Of a DNA stretch of 64,000 nucleotides, positions 11,761 to 24,270 are shown in pieces (position 1 is the stretch's first letter; each line of letters opens with the position of its first letter). A program made the position numbers and the translations under genes. This DNA comes from Ananas comosus. Taxonomy: Eukaryota > Streptophyta > Magnoliopsida > Poales > Bromeliaceae. The notes below the pieces were generated by a model. The model worked only from the letters and a program-made list of their open reading frames with translations. It had not been told where the DNA came from and did not search any database. The DNA is taken from the NCBI RefSeq assembly GCF_001540865.1, contig NC_033637.1:4545349-4609348 (forward strand), written 5' to 3'.

Positions 11761-12774
11761 GCTAGGATAAAAAAATAAATATATAAGTATGAAGTAAACA
11801 AGCAAACAAAATAAAAGCACTTACATTTCAAGTGGATCATGCCCTAGGATATTTGTGATGGTGGCAAGAGATAGAGCTCGATATCTTGGGAGAATGAGTG
11901 TCCCTTGGTTGGCCAACTTGGGCTTAATTAGCAAGATGACAAGGGGGCATGCCATAAAAGAGTTTGGACATGGTAGGGGCATTTTGGGAAGGAGAAAAAT
12001 GTATGGTTAGGGTTTGTGTTGTGTGCAATGGTCCCCTACTTAGAAGCCACAACTCAACCATTGTCTCCCAAGTTGTCATGAGGAAATGAACAAAAGGGAA
12101 ATGCATGCAACAAGGAGTGGGGACAACTACAATAATAGGGTTTTGGTGAGGTGGTGGGGTGAGAGGGGGGGGGGGCTCACTATTGAGGAGCAATCTATCA
12201 CCATGGTCTTATCCCATGACAAGTACTTATCAACATATCTATACTCTGACCCTCCCATGATCCCCTCGATCCCTGGATTCCTCACTTGTTCTTATTCACA
12301 AGTGACAATAACTACTAGGGTTTTGGATGTGTGTGTGTGTGTGTGTTGTGTTGGTTACCAGGAATTGTAGTTAGTCAAATATGAGGTCCAAGAATAGTGG
12401 ATACTTTGGATAGGATAATTTTCCAATTCCAGTTAACCCTTATATCGAGTTCGAGTTATCGATAAATGCCAGGCTAATAAGTTTCTGATACCTCCTATGA
12501 ATACTTACTGTAATCATTAATATGTTAGTATATTATATATATATATACTAATCTATACGTGACATATCAATTTGCCAGCACATTAATAATTTTTTAGAAG
12601 GCTTTTCAAGGTATCATAGTGGACTCTTTCTAGAACTCCTAATTCCACATATTCACCTATTTTGGGCCAGTGGCATTGTATGATTTGTCCAACGACCAGT
12701 GAGAAGCAAAGTTGGTTGTGGTCCATGATGCAACTTTAATAGCATGTATGTTGTCCCCTGGCCTACACTTCATA

Positions 12775-13291
12775 TAGAATAAAGCTCTGGTACCTGCTCA
12801 TTCACTTTCTTTTGATTTTTCTTTTTTTTTTTTTCACCATTGTTGGAAACTTATTAGTTTGTTGCAACACAACAGGACTAAAGAGAATAGCATGTTCTAT
12901 ATGTTAATTCCAGCTTATTTGAGATTGTTTATTCCAATCACCCTAACTTGGAATATATATATATATATATATATATGGACAAAAAAACATGCGTTTGCTG
13001 TAACTTCATGCAAGTTCTATCTTGGGCTATCCAAATTTACTATATACAGCAAACACCATGGTTTCTGGCAATTGGATAAGTCTTTTTTTGCAGTTGGATA
13101 AGTTCAACCCTTATACTTCATCAAATATAGCTCCTTTTTCTCTTCATTTAGATGACATGTAATCAAGGGTTCCTCACTGAAATAACATGTAACATTCGAG
13201 AACCTTAAAGCGTAAATATGTTGTCAAATTTGAGGGTTTTTAGTTGCAAAAATTCTCAATTCCATACAATCAACTCGGAAGGATGATTACC
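12775..13291. repeat. 3' flank of the ACR gene, duplicated at 34338-34883
   Basis: Sequence 235-750 bases beyond the ACR stop codon matches 34338-34883 in the same orientation. It runs from AGAATAAAGCTCTGGTACC through a (TA)n tract to CAACTCGGAAGGA. The main differences are microsatellite length and scattered substitutions. No coding potential is seen. Confidence 0.85.
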
Positions 13292-13525
13292 GCTTCCTTG
13301 CCGGTAGATTAGTATATCTCAATTTGAGAAAGAGAGAGAATAGTTAACAAAGTCAAACAAAAGGTTTATGCAATAAAAACACTTGAATTCCTGATCTTTG
13401 CATTCATGTGAAAAGTAGGTCATTACAGTCCAATCTTTAGATCAAGAACTCATTCAAAGATCAACAAGAAGTTGATGGGAGCTTCTCCGACAAGCTCTCA
13501 AGCAAACATATTCACACTCCTTATC

Positions 13526-15459
13526 TTAAGAGCAGGATCTGATCAAACCCAAGTTATAAAGCAATTTCTCCGATCTCGATCTGAAGAGACTACCAATAGA
13601 AAATCTACCACCGTCATTTGCTGATGAATTCGCATACATCTCATCCTTCACAAGAAGAACCGTCTGCCCTATCTCGTTCCTTACAGCCTCGATCGTTTGG
13701 CTCTGCACTTGATTCCCCGAAGAGTCCACGACGTAGAACACGTTCACGGCTTGCAATCCCTGCGTCGACACCTCGGCCTGCGAGACTGATAATCCATTTT
13801 CCCTAAATATCCGGGTCACGTCGGCGAGAAGGCCCGCTCTATCTTCACAGCAAAGCTCAAGCCTCACACCCTGAACCGACCATCATTATGTACATTGAGC
13901 TAAACATTGCTCATTATGCATGAGAAAGAGAACTTCCAACTAACTACAGGTTTCTTATATACATATCCAACTAGGCAAAAGAGTAATGTGTACATATGTA
14001 AGAAATTAAATTAACCCTTAAATGGGAAAGTTAATAGGGCATATATGAAAATTCAGATTGTGCAAATATATATTGCTTGAACTGATAATTCTGCAGGAGT
14101 ATTAGCGTAATATCTCCGATTATTAAGTTAGCGCAAACCTCTGTATTTCTTCTTCTGATTGCTGCCTCAAGGCAAAGTATTAGCCTTTGCCTCTCTTCTT
14201 CTGAGGTGATAGGGGATCCATCAATGTGCCTAATGTAATATTCCTACATAATAAAAGAGATGTGAAACATTTAAAGATTTAATACAAGTTTATTCACTTG
14301 AAAATATTTAACATCGAGAAGAAATTTGTAATAAAACCTGATAAGCTTCTGGCCCTTCAGCAATGACAGTTCCGTGGAAGACGACATACTGCATATCGGT
14401 TAAAGTACACACAGCATCAAAGAGCAGCTTAGGCCGGTCATTACACCGCACATTCACTACCGTGTACCCTTTATCGGCACAATTCTCCACTGTCACGATC
14501 GTCTTGCTCCGATCGATGGCTCCCTCATCGCTGTTACTTTCATCTCTGTCGTAGTCACGGTCGGCGTACATGATTTGGTGTAGCCTCCTTTCTGTATGAG
14601 TGGAATCAAAGGATATAGAGGTTTTGGCGCTATGCTTATCTCGATTTCCTCTAAGCACATAGCGAAGCAGGCGTTTGATCTTCGAAAGGCGCTCGGGGTC
14701 ATGGATTGGTAACAAGGTTGATTCGTCGGTTATGTAGACTAGCGCCGCCATTCGGAGGTTATGGGTCCATACTTCGGATGTGACCACATTGCATTTAAGG
14801 TCTGCAAGGACGGCAAAGATCTCAGAGAGGAGCCCGGGCCGGTCATGACCTATCAATTCAATCGTCGTGTGGTCTGAAGAGGCTTGGACTCCGACCGATC
14901 TTTTCAATGGTCGGAAGCTGAACGATTGCGATTCCAATGACTGCAAGATGAGAAAGTTGTTATTTAGGTAAGTACTTATCCTTGATGTTATTGAATCAAA
15001 TTTGTGAATATGAAATGCTTGTATGGAATAAAAAAAATATATTATTGTTCTTTCCTCCAGCAAAAGCATTTTTTTTCTTGTATTATTATTCTTTGTTTTG
15101 GTTAGTCCCATGCTCCACAGTATGGGAGGCTGCAACTACCATACACTTTTGTCTTGAACAAGAAACCAACAAAATGTTGATAGCTTTTCACTGTTTGAAG
15201 GATTTTAGTAGCCTGAAGAATTGCAAACTACAACAAAAATAATGTCTTTACATATTAAACTCTTCTACAAACCAAATCTCTTCAAAAGGAAAACAAGAAA
15301 AACAAATAAAGGGAACTACTTGAACATAGCAAGATATAAATTATTGGACTTTTACCTGTTGAATTCGATCGATAACTTCATTGTTGTAGAGCTTATTCCC
15401 ATCTTGATCAACAACATGGAACACTGCAAAGTGAACAGCTAAAATAAATCAACAAAAGC

Positions 15460-15494
<35 letters not shown>

Positions 15495-16206
15495 AATGAG
15501 GAAAAAAGAGAAAGCTTCAAAAGGTAGCAAAGTGCTATAATTTATAAATCATATGATACCATATAATTTATAAAATCTAAAAAATGGGTACCATTTTAAG
15601 GGCATATTATTATTAAACAAAAAAAAAACTATAATAAAAATCACTAAAGAGAGAAGTGCTATACTTTGGACTACAGGATAATAAGCTATAAAGAGGATTA
15701 CCATCCATGAACCAGTCTCCATCAGAAGTAATGTATGCTCTGCTCACAGTGAGGTTAAGATCAATCAGGGCCTGCACAACCTCCAACAAGCTCCCATTTT
15801 TATTAGCACTATCCACCTAATAACAAAACCACAACCAACAAAAACAAAAAAAAAAAACAGAAGAAAATTTATAACTCCGCACCCACAAATAACCACTACA
15901 CTTACATAAAATTTTAAAAAAGACCTTCTTTTAACCACATAACGAACCTTCACTAGAGTAGCTCTCCTGCTGGAATTGTTATCCACAGTGACCCTAAAAC
16001 AACGAACAAAACACTACGCATTGCATCAAACTCCTCAATTCTCAACAATCCCGTAAGCTAGGAATTTCCACAAACAGTTGACGACCCACTCCAATTCGAC
16101 CATAGAGAAAGCAAAAACAAGCATAAAGGTCTCACCTTGGCGGGTTCATGCCGATCACAAGCTTCTCATACTCGTCATCAATGTCCGCTAAAGGCCCACA
16201 ATCCAT
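13526..16206 (-). CDS. ACT-domain repeat (ACR) protein, 7 exons, 450 aa
   Basis: Exons in transcript order: 16136-16206, 15948-15993, 15702-15816, 15356-15423, 14338-14940, 14139-14243, 13526-13870 (1353 nt, in frame, all GT-AG). The protein begins MDCGPLADIDDEYEKL and reads NPPRVTVDN, the usual opening of plant ACR proteins. Four ACT domains are visible: about residues 26-100, 122-175 (core HDRPGLLSEIFAVLADL), about 250-300 (NDRPKLLFDAVCTLTDMQY) and 337-410 (CEDRAGLLADVTRIF). The 450 aa length is normal for the family. ACT domains bind small ligands, usually amino acids; plant ACR proteins have no catalytic domain and are thought to be amino-acid sensors or regulators, but the ligand is not visible here. 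I am sure of the family but not of which numbered ACR it is (ACR4/5-like). Its 5' half is duplicated at 28.4-29.9 kb. Confidence 0.93.
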
Positions 16207-16780
16207 ACCCAACACAACAACTGAAGAAGAAGAAGAAGAAGAAGAAGAAGAAGAAGAAGAAGAAGAAGAAGAAGATAAAGAATAGAGAGAGAATGTGAAG
16301 TAACAGAGATACTCTTTCTCTCTCTCTACTTTGCTTCCCCTGTGCTACCTCTGTTTCTGCTCATTCTCTCTCTAAAGGGATGTGGAATTATTAGTAGTTT
16401 TATACTAAATTTTGTGCGTACGTGGTGTGGTTTGTGAGTAGTGGCTCTTCGATTCGGCGAAGGGGAAAGAGAGAGGAGAGAGAGAGGTTTATCAGAGAGA
16501 AAGAGAGAGGAGAGAGAAAGGGAGTGTGTATTGTGTATAAAAGGAGACTGGATACACCATGCCTTAACCGTATCCTTGCGATGTTTGCTTCTATGTTTCC
16601 TAAAGGGAATCAACATTGCTAAAGGGAGGCAAAACTGTACCCAAAAGAGTCCAACAATAGAAAGATATAGTAAGTTGTATGTGCTACGTACCTTTATATT
16701 TTTCCGGTATTTTTTTTTTTTTTTTTTTTTTTTTGGCGTCGTAGGACAAATAATTTACAGTTTAGAAAAATATTCATATA
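15276..16780. repeat. Segment duplicated at 28420-29889 (source copy)
   Basis: From within ACR intron 4, through exons 4 to 1 and about 570 bases of upstream sequence, this stretch matches 28420-29889 nearly base for base in the same orientation. Introns match as well as exons. The left breakpoint is sharp (after ATCTCTTCAAAAGG the two read together). On the right, similarity fades beyond the shared TATTCATATA. Confidence 0.9.
16207..16330 (-). promoter_or_regulatory. 5' leader of the ACR gene with a (GAA)17 / (TTC)17 tract
   Basis: Just upstream of the ACR start codon, 16223-16275 is an almost pure run of 17 GAA units on the plus strand (TTC on the sense strand), followed by CT/GA-rich sequence. 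Pyrimidine-rich leaders are common in plant genes. The same tract in the duplicated copy (29375-29389) has only about five units, so it is a fast-changing microsatellite. Confidence 0.6.
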
Positions 16781-17025
16781 AAACTTATTAAATTAACATA
16801 GACAATCACATTCTATAAAAAATTAGAAAAAAAAACTATATTTATATTTTAAATAAAATAAATTTAAAAAAATTAATTTTTTGCACAAAGCTTGTATTGT
16901 CTAAAAAATTTTATTAGTATGAGTTTATTTATAAGTATTTTTATTTACCTATATACATATATTATTTATTTATTTAGCTATTTATTTATTTATTATTATT
17001 ATTAATTTGTGGGTGATCCTATCCC

Positions 17026-17215
17026 TCACCAACTGCTGCAGTTGGAACTACGACCAATTTGGATGTAGTTCCAACTGCAGGATTTGGGCCTTCTTGTGCA
17101 GTTGGAACTGCAGCAGTTGAACTCAACTACACTAAACCAAACAATTGTGGCTGCACGCATTTGCAACTGTACTGCAGTTACAAATGCGTACAACCAAACA
17201 GCCCCTAGTTGGAGA
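17026..17215. repeat. Small palindrome-rich element
   Basis: CTGCTGCAGTTGGAACTACG and GTAGTTCCAACTGCAGGATT face each other, followed by further GCAGTTGGAAC / AACTGCAGC and CGCATTTGCAACTG / CAGTTACAAATGCG pairs. Ends CCAAACAGCCCC, a common plant MITE end theme. Confidence 0.55.
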
Positions 17216-17229
17216 ATATTTTGGAGAGG

Positions 17230-18245
17230 GTGATGGGAGGCCTGGCTCTCAAAGCACCAATGCTTTGGGAGTTGGGGTTTCGCCGAAGGAACGTAAAACG
17301 GGCTGTCCCAGCCCGGCACGGTTTTGGATCGGGCTACAGCACTGCACGGGTGCTGTCGCACCTGTGACGGCCTAGCTCGATTGAAACTTTAGGGTTGTGC
17401 AGGGCCAGTCTCTTTGGGCCCAATAGTTTGATAGGTCCCGACTTGTAACAGGGTTGGGCCAGGCCGAGGGCTTGGACTGAGTTAGTCGGGCCACCACGGC
17501 CCAGACCCTAAGGCCCAGGGCATCTTGCCCTGGGCCTAGGGGTCCGAGCTCCTTGGTAGAAGGGCTTGGCCTGGCAAATCTAGGGAGGAGTGGTTTTTGG
17601 TCCAATGGATCGAACAAGTTTGGTCCCCTAGATCAAACACTCAACTTTTTTAAAAAAAAAAATTTACATATTTTTTTGTAAAAATTAAATTTTGTTATAA
17701 TTATTTTATATATGTTTAATTTTTTTAATCAAAATAATAATTTAAATAAAAATAATTTATTATTTTTATTTTTTAAATTTTACATATTTTTTAAAAAATA
17801 AAAAAATAAAATTTAAGGGGCCGCTTGCTCGGAGCACGGCTAGCCCGGCACTGTCCGTGTCTTTTTGGCCAGAGGGTAGTGCTGAGTCGGAGAGTTGTTA
17901 GCTCTGGCCCCGCACGATCCGATCCGAATTTAAAACCGGACTCAGTTGGGTCAACCTCTAGCCTGTTTTGGCCCGACTAATATGGGCCGTGCCGGACCGG
18001 TACGGCACATATTACACACCCCTAGGTGTCCTTAATTCTCAAGGGCCAGATGATGCCTCCCCTTGGGCCTGTCTCGTGTCGGGCCAACGGGCCATCAGGA
18101 GGAGGCCCAGCATGGCCCAATGTATCAAGCCGGGCTGTGCTGTGCTGACACGAGTGTTATAGGACTCATGCAGTGCCTGCCCCAGCCTAAGCTCCTTCGA
18201 GGCCGGGCGGCCCACGGGCTGCACGACCTGTTTTACATCCTTTGC
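17230..18245. repeat. GC-rich dispersed repeat (GGGCC-type)
   Basis: GC-rich sequence dense in GGGCC, CCCGGC and GCCCAG, with an AT-rich insert (17640-17810) and an ACACCCCTAGG end theme near 18018. Such composition is typical of plant hAT-like repeats. Open frames across it are by-products of base composition. Confidence 0.45.
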
Positions 18246-18604
18246 TTGTAATGAATGGCTTATTTTTCTTTATGATATTACAGGTTTCGGATTTGGGTCG
18301 AGTATAGTCAAAATTTATATCCGGAACTATATCCATCTGGTTTTTATTTTTTAATATCTACATCCGAAATCATATCCGTTTAGCCTCAAATAAATTTGTT
18401 ATGTTCTTTTTGGGGTTCGGATAAAATTTTCGGTATCCGTAACTAAATTTAAAATCTAAGCAAATTTACCGCCCATAGGAGCCACGTAAGATTTTTATTT
18501 TTTTTATTTCCGAAACATGGATAATCATTCACCCATTTTAAAGGCAGTGAATCGTTCAATTCACCGTCTTTTTCATAATTTTATTTTTTCACGTAGAGTA
18601 TTAT

Positions 18605-18930
18605 ATATGGAAAAGAGAAAAAAGTGAGATTATTAGAATTATACGTAGATTATATGAAAAATAAAACAAGTAGGGTTGTTAAGATTGTACTTGGATTATT
18701 ATAATTTTTGTTTGATTGTATGAATATATTATTAGAATTTTTTTTGATTGTTAGGATCGTATGAATAGATTATTAGGATTTTCAAGCAGTTAAAATTATA
18801 TATGATGTTTGATTATTAAGATTGTATGAATAGATTATTAGAATTTTTTTTAATTGTTAGAATCGAATAGTTTAATAATATTTTCAGGTTATTAATATCA
18901 CATATGATTTATTGGAATATTTATGTAGTC
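18605..18930. repeat. Degenerate tandem repeat
   Basis: GATTGTATGAATAGATTATT, preceded by GTTAAGATT/GTTAGGATC and followed by AGAATTTTTTT, recurs three to four times with unequal spacing. Confidence 0.6.
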
Positions 18931-19189
18931 GTTAAGATTAAAGATGAGATATGGAAAGAAATAGTAAATGGGCAAAATCCTTTATTACGGCAGGGAATCT
19001 TTTACCGACTTTAAAAAAAATTATAACGTGGCTTTTAAATGGCAAAAAAAGAGATTAGTTTGCCAAAAAAAAATCACAGGACTATTTACATGATTAGAAA
19101 AGTTTATAAGGTCATTTCGTAAAAAAGTCCAATAATAATGTAATTAACCCTTATCTAAAGTTCGAAACCCTACTGCGTGGAATAAAAAT

Positions 19190-19456
19190 TCGTCCGACCT
19201 ATCGCCCTCCCCTAGTCCCCTTTCCCCTCCAAGCCCTTTCAACATCAATTTTTATCTCTCTCTCTTCATCTCTCTCGGGCGCGCGCGCACGAAACCTTTA
19301 CCCACTGCCAATCTCGGCCGATTGCTGGCCGCCGTTGCCGCCTTAACCGCCTCTCTGCCGCCGGCACATCCTACCGGTTTCGACCGCCGCCGTCTCCTCC
19401 GTTCCCGTTCCTCCCTCCCTTCCTATATCTCGGACTCGGACTCTACACCTCGTCGG
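19190..19456 (+). other. Probable GC-rich 5' UTR exon / core promoter of the F-box gene
   Basis: A GC-rich, pyrimidine-rich island in an AT-rich setting, with CT runs, an alternating GCGCGC tract (19277-19289) and CCGCCG-type codon-like sequence, ending at a plausible donor (CGTCG/GTATCG at about 19456). A matching acceptor (TTAACAG) lies 40 bases before the F-box ATG. The linkage is inference; the island could belong to an unannotated transcript. Confidence 0.4.
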
Positions 19457-21354
19457 TATCGCACACAGCTCTCTCTTGCTTATTCTTCTTTTAATTTTGA
19501 CAGTAAATTGCATCGTATTACTTGCTTTTCCCAGTTCTGTTTCTTCGCACCCTTTTTTATATGCTCTGACAGTAACAGCCTAACAGGTCCTGAGTTCGAA
19601 TCTCGTACTACTCCTGGTCTTGGTCTTACTTCACCGCATGTTTTGGGCCTATCAAAAATACAATTTTCCAACAGCTAATCACTTGTTTAGAGAAAAATGA
19701 TTATTTTACATTCTTTTTTATACGAATTTTTTTTTTAAAATTAATAGTCTTAGAAAATACTATAACTTCAAAATAGTCTCTAAAAAAAATTATTTACAAA
19801 CCTTGGTTTATACGGTAAATGATTTATCGCTTTTTAAATGTGTGGTAAATCATTCACCGCTCTCTTCAAGGAATTAAAACTGTTTTTAGCGTTTAGTATT
19901 ATGCACCGTTTGAAGTTTAGATGTAGGAAATATATAAATTAGGGTAAATAGAAAGCAGTGAATTATTCCGGCATCCATATAGGGCTTAAAAACATTTTTA
20001 ATTTTTTTTTTCTTCTCTGCTACTACGGAATCTTAGCGGAAACGCACGCCGGAGAAGCACGTTTTTGCTTGTTTTTAGCCACAAAAGCAGATTTTTCTCC
20101 AATACTATCAAATTGTTCAGGCCTTCGAAAGCATAAAAGTGGATGCTCTTAGCCATCGCAATAGCAAACAAGCCGGACCTTAGTCAAGTTTAAGTTTGTA
20201 CTTTGGACTTTCATATTCATCATCTGAGATCTCAAGATGATTTAATTTATCCCGTAATAGGTTATAACTCTTCACCATGAGTAATTCAATAACCTTGCAT
20301 TCATCTCATAATTTTACAGATTGATATTTAAATGTAAAGAAGGTATGTTGCATAAATGATACTATTGAAACGTGAGATTTGTGAGACCCGTGGTGTCTTA
20401 ATATAGCTAGCGATGCATCATAGGCAATACTTTTTCTTCAATACAAGTCGGGCACTATAGTGAAATAAATTGCAGAGCTTTCTGGGATTTCAAATGTCGA
20501 ACTTGAATCTTCTAAGGACCAAAGTAAAACTATTTGAAAAATCACAAACTAATAGTGCAATTCATGCAAATTTTTAGAAAACGTTGCTGTTCCTTTTGCA
20601 TTGTAGGTAAGATCTCGACAGATCTGATTTGTAATAGGTGCTTCAATTGACACACAATCTGATTTATGTGGCTTTTGCTTATTAGTTCCGTGCCTAAGAA
20701 GTTTGGAGGAAAAGAATAGAGAAGGCTTTTGGAATAAAAAATAATAATTTTCTTTTTATGGATTGACTTGGTGTTTCGATTTTTATGAGTAACTTTAAAA
20801 CTTTATTAGCCTCTCTTGTGTGTTTTTTTTTTTACTTTGCCACTCAGTGATTTGAAAATTTTGACTCTTCTACTTTATGATTTTGTTCTTATTTTATTGT
20901 ATGAGACCACCATCAAGTATGTCAGCAGAGCTTTTTATTTTAAAAACTAGAACAAGAACTTTTTCCAGAAGTTAAGTTTTGACTGGGTAGTTAATTTCTC
21001 ACACTTGCAGAAGCCATGCTCAAATTACTGAACTTCACATAGCACAATAATACTTTAAGCTCTTAGGAGAAAGAAAAAGAGCTCAGCATTAAATGTTTTT
21101 TATGATAAATTTTTGATCCACCTAATTTGAATTTAACTGATTCAATTTACTGCAGAAAACAAAATAATATCTTGTTATTAACTAGATATTGCTTTAGGTA
21201 TCAAGGTAACATGTCAAGATGTTTTGTAATTATAATAATTATTATTTTCTACCATTCTTCATCATATGAGCTTTTATTTTTCTCAGTTTGAAACTTTTTA
21301 TCGTATAATTAACAGAGAGAATATCGCACCCTAGTTGGAGTTGATCGTTTACTG

Positions 21355-22647
21355 ATGGATCTACATCAAGTGAGGAAGTTGGAGCCAACTTGTAAACTGG
21401 TATCTAAGGTTAAGGAACCTTCACTTGGAATCCTTGAAGAAATACTTTCGAGGCTGCCAACGAAATCTGTGCTTAGGCTTAGCTGCGTATCAAAGTTGTG
21501 GCACAGTATTGTAAGTGACCCACACTTTTGCAACCTTCATGCAACGCGAGCGCTCGTTCGTGATAACCACCGCAGCATGTTACTAATCGAGGGTCCAGTA
21601 ATTGAAAACAATAGTGGAACTCGCATTAAAACTCTGTTTACAGGTAGTGAAGCTAACCTACATGGCAGCGCAATTTGTCATATTGTCAAATGTAATACCT
21701 ATTTTTACAATGGCACGTGTAATGGCTTGCTTATCTTTAGATGCGACGTCGCTCCGGAGCCCATCATCTTGTGCAATCCGGTAACTCGGGAATATCTATA
21801 TTTGTCAGCTGGAGCCCCTCCTTTTCATGATCTTGAGAGCTATTTTGGGCTGGGTTTCGACCCTCTAAGAAAGGTGTACAAAGTTTTCCGTTTTTCTCTT
21901 TCTCGTCATTCCAGGAAAAAAGATATATGCGAAGTGTACACTTTAGGTAGCCATGGATCATGGAGGAGAGTTTGTAGTGATGTTGAGCATTTTATATTTG
22001 GCCCTGGACTATATATTGGTGGAAAGATTTTTTGGACAACAATTTCTTATCGCCATCCCTATTATATGAAGATCATGTCAGCCGATGTGGTGAGTGAAGA
22101 GATTAGAATTTTAAAGCCTCCAGTCACTGCTTCATTTCTACGCATAGATGCATTGAATCAAATCCGCACCTTCGACTTTGAAGGACAGCTTGCTATGATG
22201 GCTGGAAAAATTTCAAACGAGCTGGCAGAACTGTGGGTGCTGAAAGACTACGAGCACAACCAATGGGAGCATCTATACACATACAAACTGCCATTTTCCG
22301 CGAACTTTCGCAAAACAAGTGTATGCGTTAACAATAAGTTCTTATTTGTTTTGCAGCCTGGTTATAAATTGGCGATCTATGATACTCGAAAGTCGTCATT
22401 CGAAAATAACTCAGCACCACAATCCTGCTATTGTGTACTGCCTGATGTTCCAAAACATTGGCGGATTTATGGAGACTACAAGCCGAGCCTGGTCTCTCTG
22501 AAGAGCTTTTGTGGAACCAGGGGCATCTTAGCAGCTACGACGGATCCTATCCTGCAAGGCGACCATGGCGAAGAGGAGAAATCAAAAACAGCTTTCCTGA
22601 GGGAGCTTCACTATATCCTTCGAGAAACCATGTCCCAAGATGATTAG
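21355..22647 (+). CDS. F-box protein with F-box-associated C-terminal domain, 430 aa
   Basis: Single-exon coding region. An F-box sits at about residues 24-62 (LEEILSRLPTKSVLRLSCVSKLW, split here as LEEILSRLPTKSVL and RLSCVSKLWHSIV), which in this family binds SKP1 in an SCF ubiquitin ligase. The rest resembles the plant F-box-associated region: NPVTREYLYLS near residue 140, GLGFDPLRKVYKVFRF near 165, and a WVLKDYEHNQWE stretch near 300. This part normally selects the substrate, which cannot be deduced. The ATG at 21355 gives the full F-box with 20 residues ahead of it. A likely spliced 5' UTR begins near 19.2 kb. Codon use is ordinary and no lesion is seen. Family call certain; subfamily not assigned. 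Confidence 0.9.
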   Translation: MDLHQVRKLEPTCKLVSKVKEPSLGILEEILSRLPTKSVLRLSCVSKLWHSIVSDPHFCNLHATRALVRDNHRSMLLIEGPVIENNSGTRIKTLFTGSEANLHGSAICHIVKCNTYFYNGTCNGLLIFRCDVAPEPIILCNPVTREYLYLSAGAPPFHDLESYFGLGFDPLRKVYKVFRFSLSRHSRKKDICEVYTLGSHGSWRRVCSDVEHFIFGPGLYIGGKIFWTTISYRHPYYMKIMSADVVSEEIRILKPPVTASFLRIDALNQIRTFDFEGQLAMMAGKISNELAELWVLKDYEHNQWEHLYTYKLPFSANFRKTSVCVNNKFLFVLQPGYKLAIYDTRKSSFENNSAPQSCYCVLPDVPKHWRIYGDYKPSLVSLKSFCGTRGILAATTDPILQGDHGEEEKSKTAFLRELHYILRETMSQDD

Positions 22648-23255
22648 AGGCTTGCGAAGAAGCTGCTTGTGAAGAAACACTCTCTAACTTATTAATTAGA
22701 CTTATGACTCAGTTTTGGTTCTCATGATGCATCTGCGATGCATTGATCAATCCTGGCAGAAAACTAACTATAAGACTAAACTAGTTTAAATTTGGTTCAT
22801 GATAGTGTTCTGTTTTTTTTACTCCTTGGAATGCTTTGATTCTACTTTATTTTTGTTTTACTGTTTATTTGAGTCTGCGACATTTACCATAACAAATTGA
22901 GCCTTCGATATTTATTTTGTTTTCTCGGCATTAATCTCAGCGGAAATATCGTTTATTTTTCTTGGATTGCTTTAACTATAATATGTTTATTCTTTTTATG
23001 ATATACTGCATCTCAATTCAGCTTTGTGTTGGTCTTCAATCATTTTTTTGTGGATGTATTATTTTGTAGAATAGTACTATGTAACGGTGTTTTCCTTTTT
23101 TATCCCGTTGTTCATGCTTTCCTCTTTACATTGTCATTTCCTTGACAATTAACTATGTCACCTATGTAAGTTCGTGAAATGCGGCAGAATTTTGCAAGTA
23201 GAATACTTCTCTCCGCGTAAGTTTGTGAAATACCATATAATTTGTTTATAAGTAA

Positions 23256-23611
23256 TGACTGTGCAAGAGCAAAAGACGCTATCAAGAAAATTGCATGAAT
23301 AATTTTTTTTCCTCCTTTCTCAAGCAGTCATGAATACTTGTGATAATTGGTGTTTTCCTATTAGTTCATGTCACAAGATATACATCACATTTTCATTGTT
23401 GTCTTTGAGTTAAAAGAAAATAGTTAGTCCCAGTAGATTCATAACACGTCGTATAATATTCTGGATATGCTTGGTCATTGGATGCCGCATCACATGTCAA
23501 AGTAATAGAACAGTAGATTACTGGAAGATTAATTGGCTACAGTGCAGCAAGGACATTCTCATTTGATTTATATATCATAATACATACATATAAGAAAGCT
23601 TAACAAAATGA
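23256..23611 (+). repeat. Arm 1 of an inverted duplication (matches 49972-50333)
   Basis: About 355 bases downstream of the F-box gene read as the reverse complement of the sequence directly after the HSD stop codon. For example AATGACTGTGCAAGAG here corresponds to CTCTTGCACAGTCATT there, and AGAAAGCTTAACAAAATGAT to its complement. Small indels only. The match ends at 23611 exactly where a TIR element begins. Confidence 0.88.
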
Positions 23612-23718
23612 TAGGGTCCGGCTACTATATATACAGGGTCCGTGCTTCCATAAGCATCGAAAACAAAGTGGAAGCACGGAGGGCTCCGTGCTTCCATAAG
23701 CATACCAGCCCACTCTTA
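23612..23718. mobile_element. Short hairpin relative of the long-TIR family
   Basis: GGGTCCGTGCTTCCATAAGC appears twice with an inverted CGGAAGCACGG-like piece between, in a 107-bp stretch beginning exactly where the F-box/HSD inverted duplication ends. Confidence 0.5.
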
Positions 23719-23726
23719 TATATATA

Positions 23727-24270
23727 GGGTCCGGCTACTATACTATTATGAGTACGATCGTCCTCGTACTCATAAGTTGTTTTCGATGATAGAGCTTCCG
23801 AATCGACGATCCACACCGTTAAACGTTATTTACAACATTTTAAACTTCTAGAAATCAAATTTTATAATTTTTCGACATCATTTACCTTACAATCAAGAGC
23901 TCACAAATTTGACAATTTTTAACGGCCGGTATAGAATATTTGCTAGTTTAACCGTGTAAACGAATCGAAATTTGTTGAATTTTTGATAGAAAATTCTATT
24001 CACTACATAGATAAAGATCAATAACTCCGATCTTGAATTGAAGGATCCGATCATCCTTTTTTAGGACATCGTTCGATTTTGACCGTTCATTTTATGCTCA
24101 CTTGATGGACTTTATTATGATTTCGAAAATTTACAAAATTTATTTTCTAAAAGTTTCAAATATTCTAAATCATATTTAACGGAGTGGATCGTCGATTCGG
24201 AAGCTCCGTTATTGAAAACAACTTATGAGTACGAGGGCTCCAATACTCATAATAGTATAGTAGTCACAGC
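23727..24270. mobile_element. Long-TIR element, family A/B, complete
   Basis: Left GGCTACTATACTATTATGAG and right CTCATAATAGTATAGTAGTC are exact inverses in their core. TTCCGAATCGACGATCCACAC / GTGGATCGTCGATTCGGAAG (each shortened here) continue the inverted repeats for over 150 bases. Bordered by (TA)n on both sides. Confidence 0.78.

Noticed and set aside
11924..12370. 89- and 94-codon frames on opposite strands
   Set aside because: Low-complexity proline/histidine runs from a poly-G/poly-C tract and a (GT)n tail; no start context or partner exons.
15613..15986. Minus-strand frames of 67 and 73 codons (and identical ones at 28769-29142)
   Set aside because: They are ACR exons 3 and 2 read through into introns, not separate genes.
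17145..18251. Several 60-110 codon frames in the GC-rich repeat
   Set aside because: Present on both strands because GC-rich DNA has few stop codons; no shared domain and the region looks like a dispersed repeat.
19560..19660. tRNA-like stretch (GAGTTCGAATCTCG)
   Set aside because: A box-B-like motif without a convincing A box or cloverleaf; probably an old SINE fragment, not a tRNA gene.
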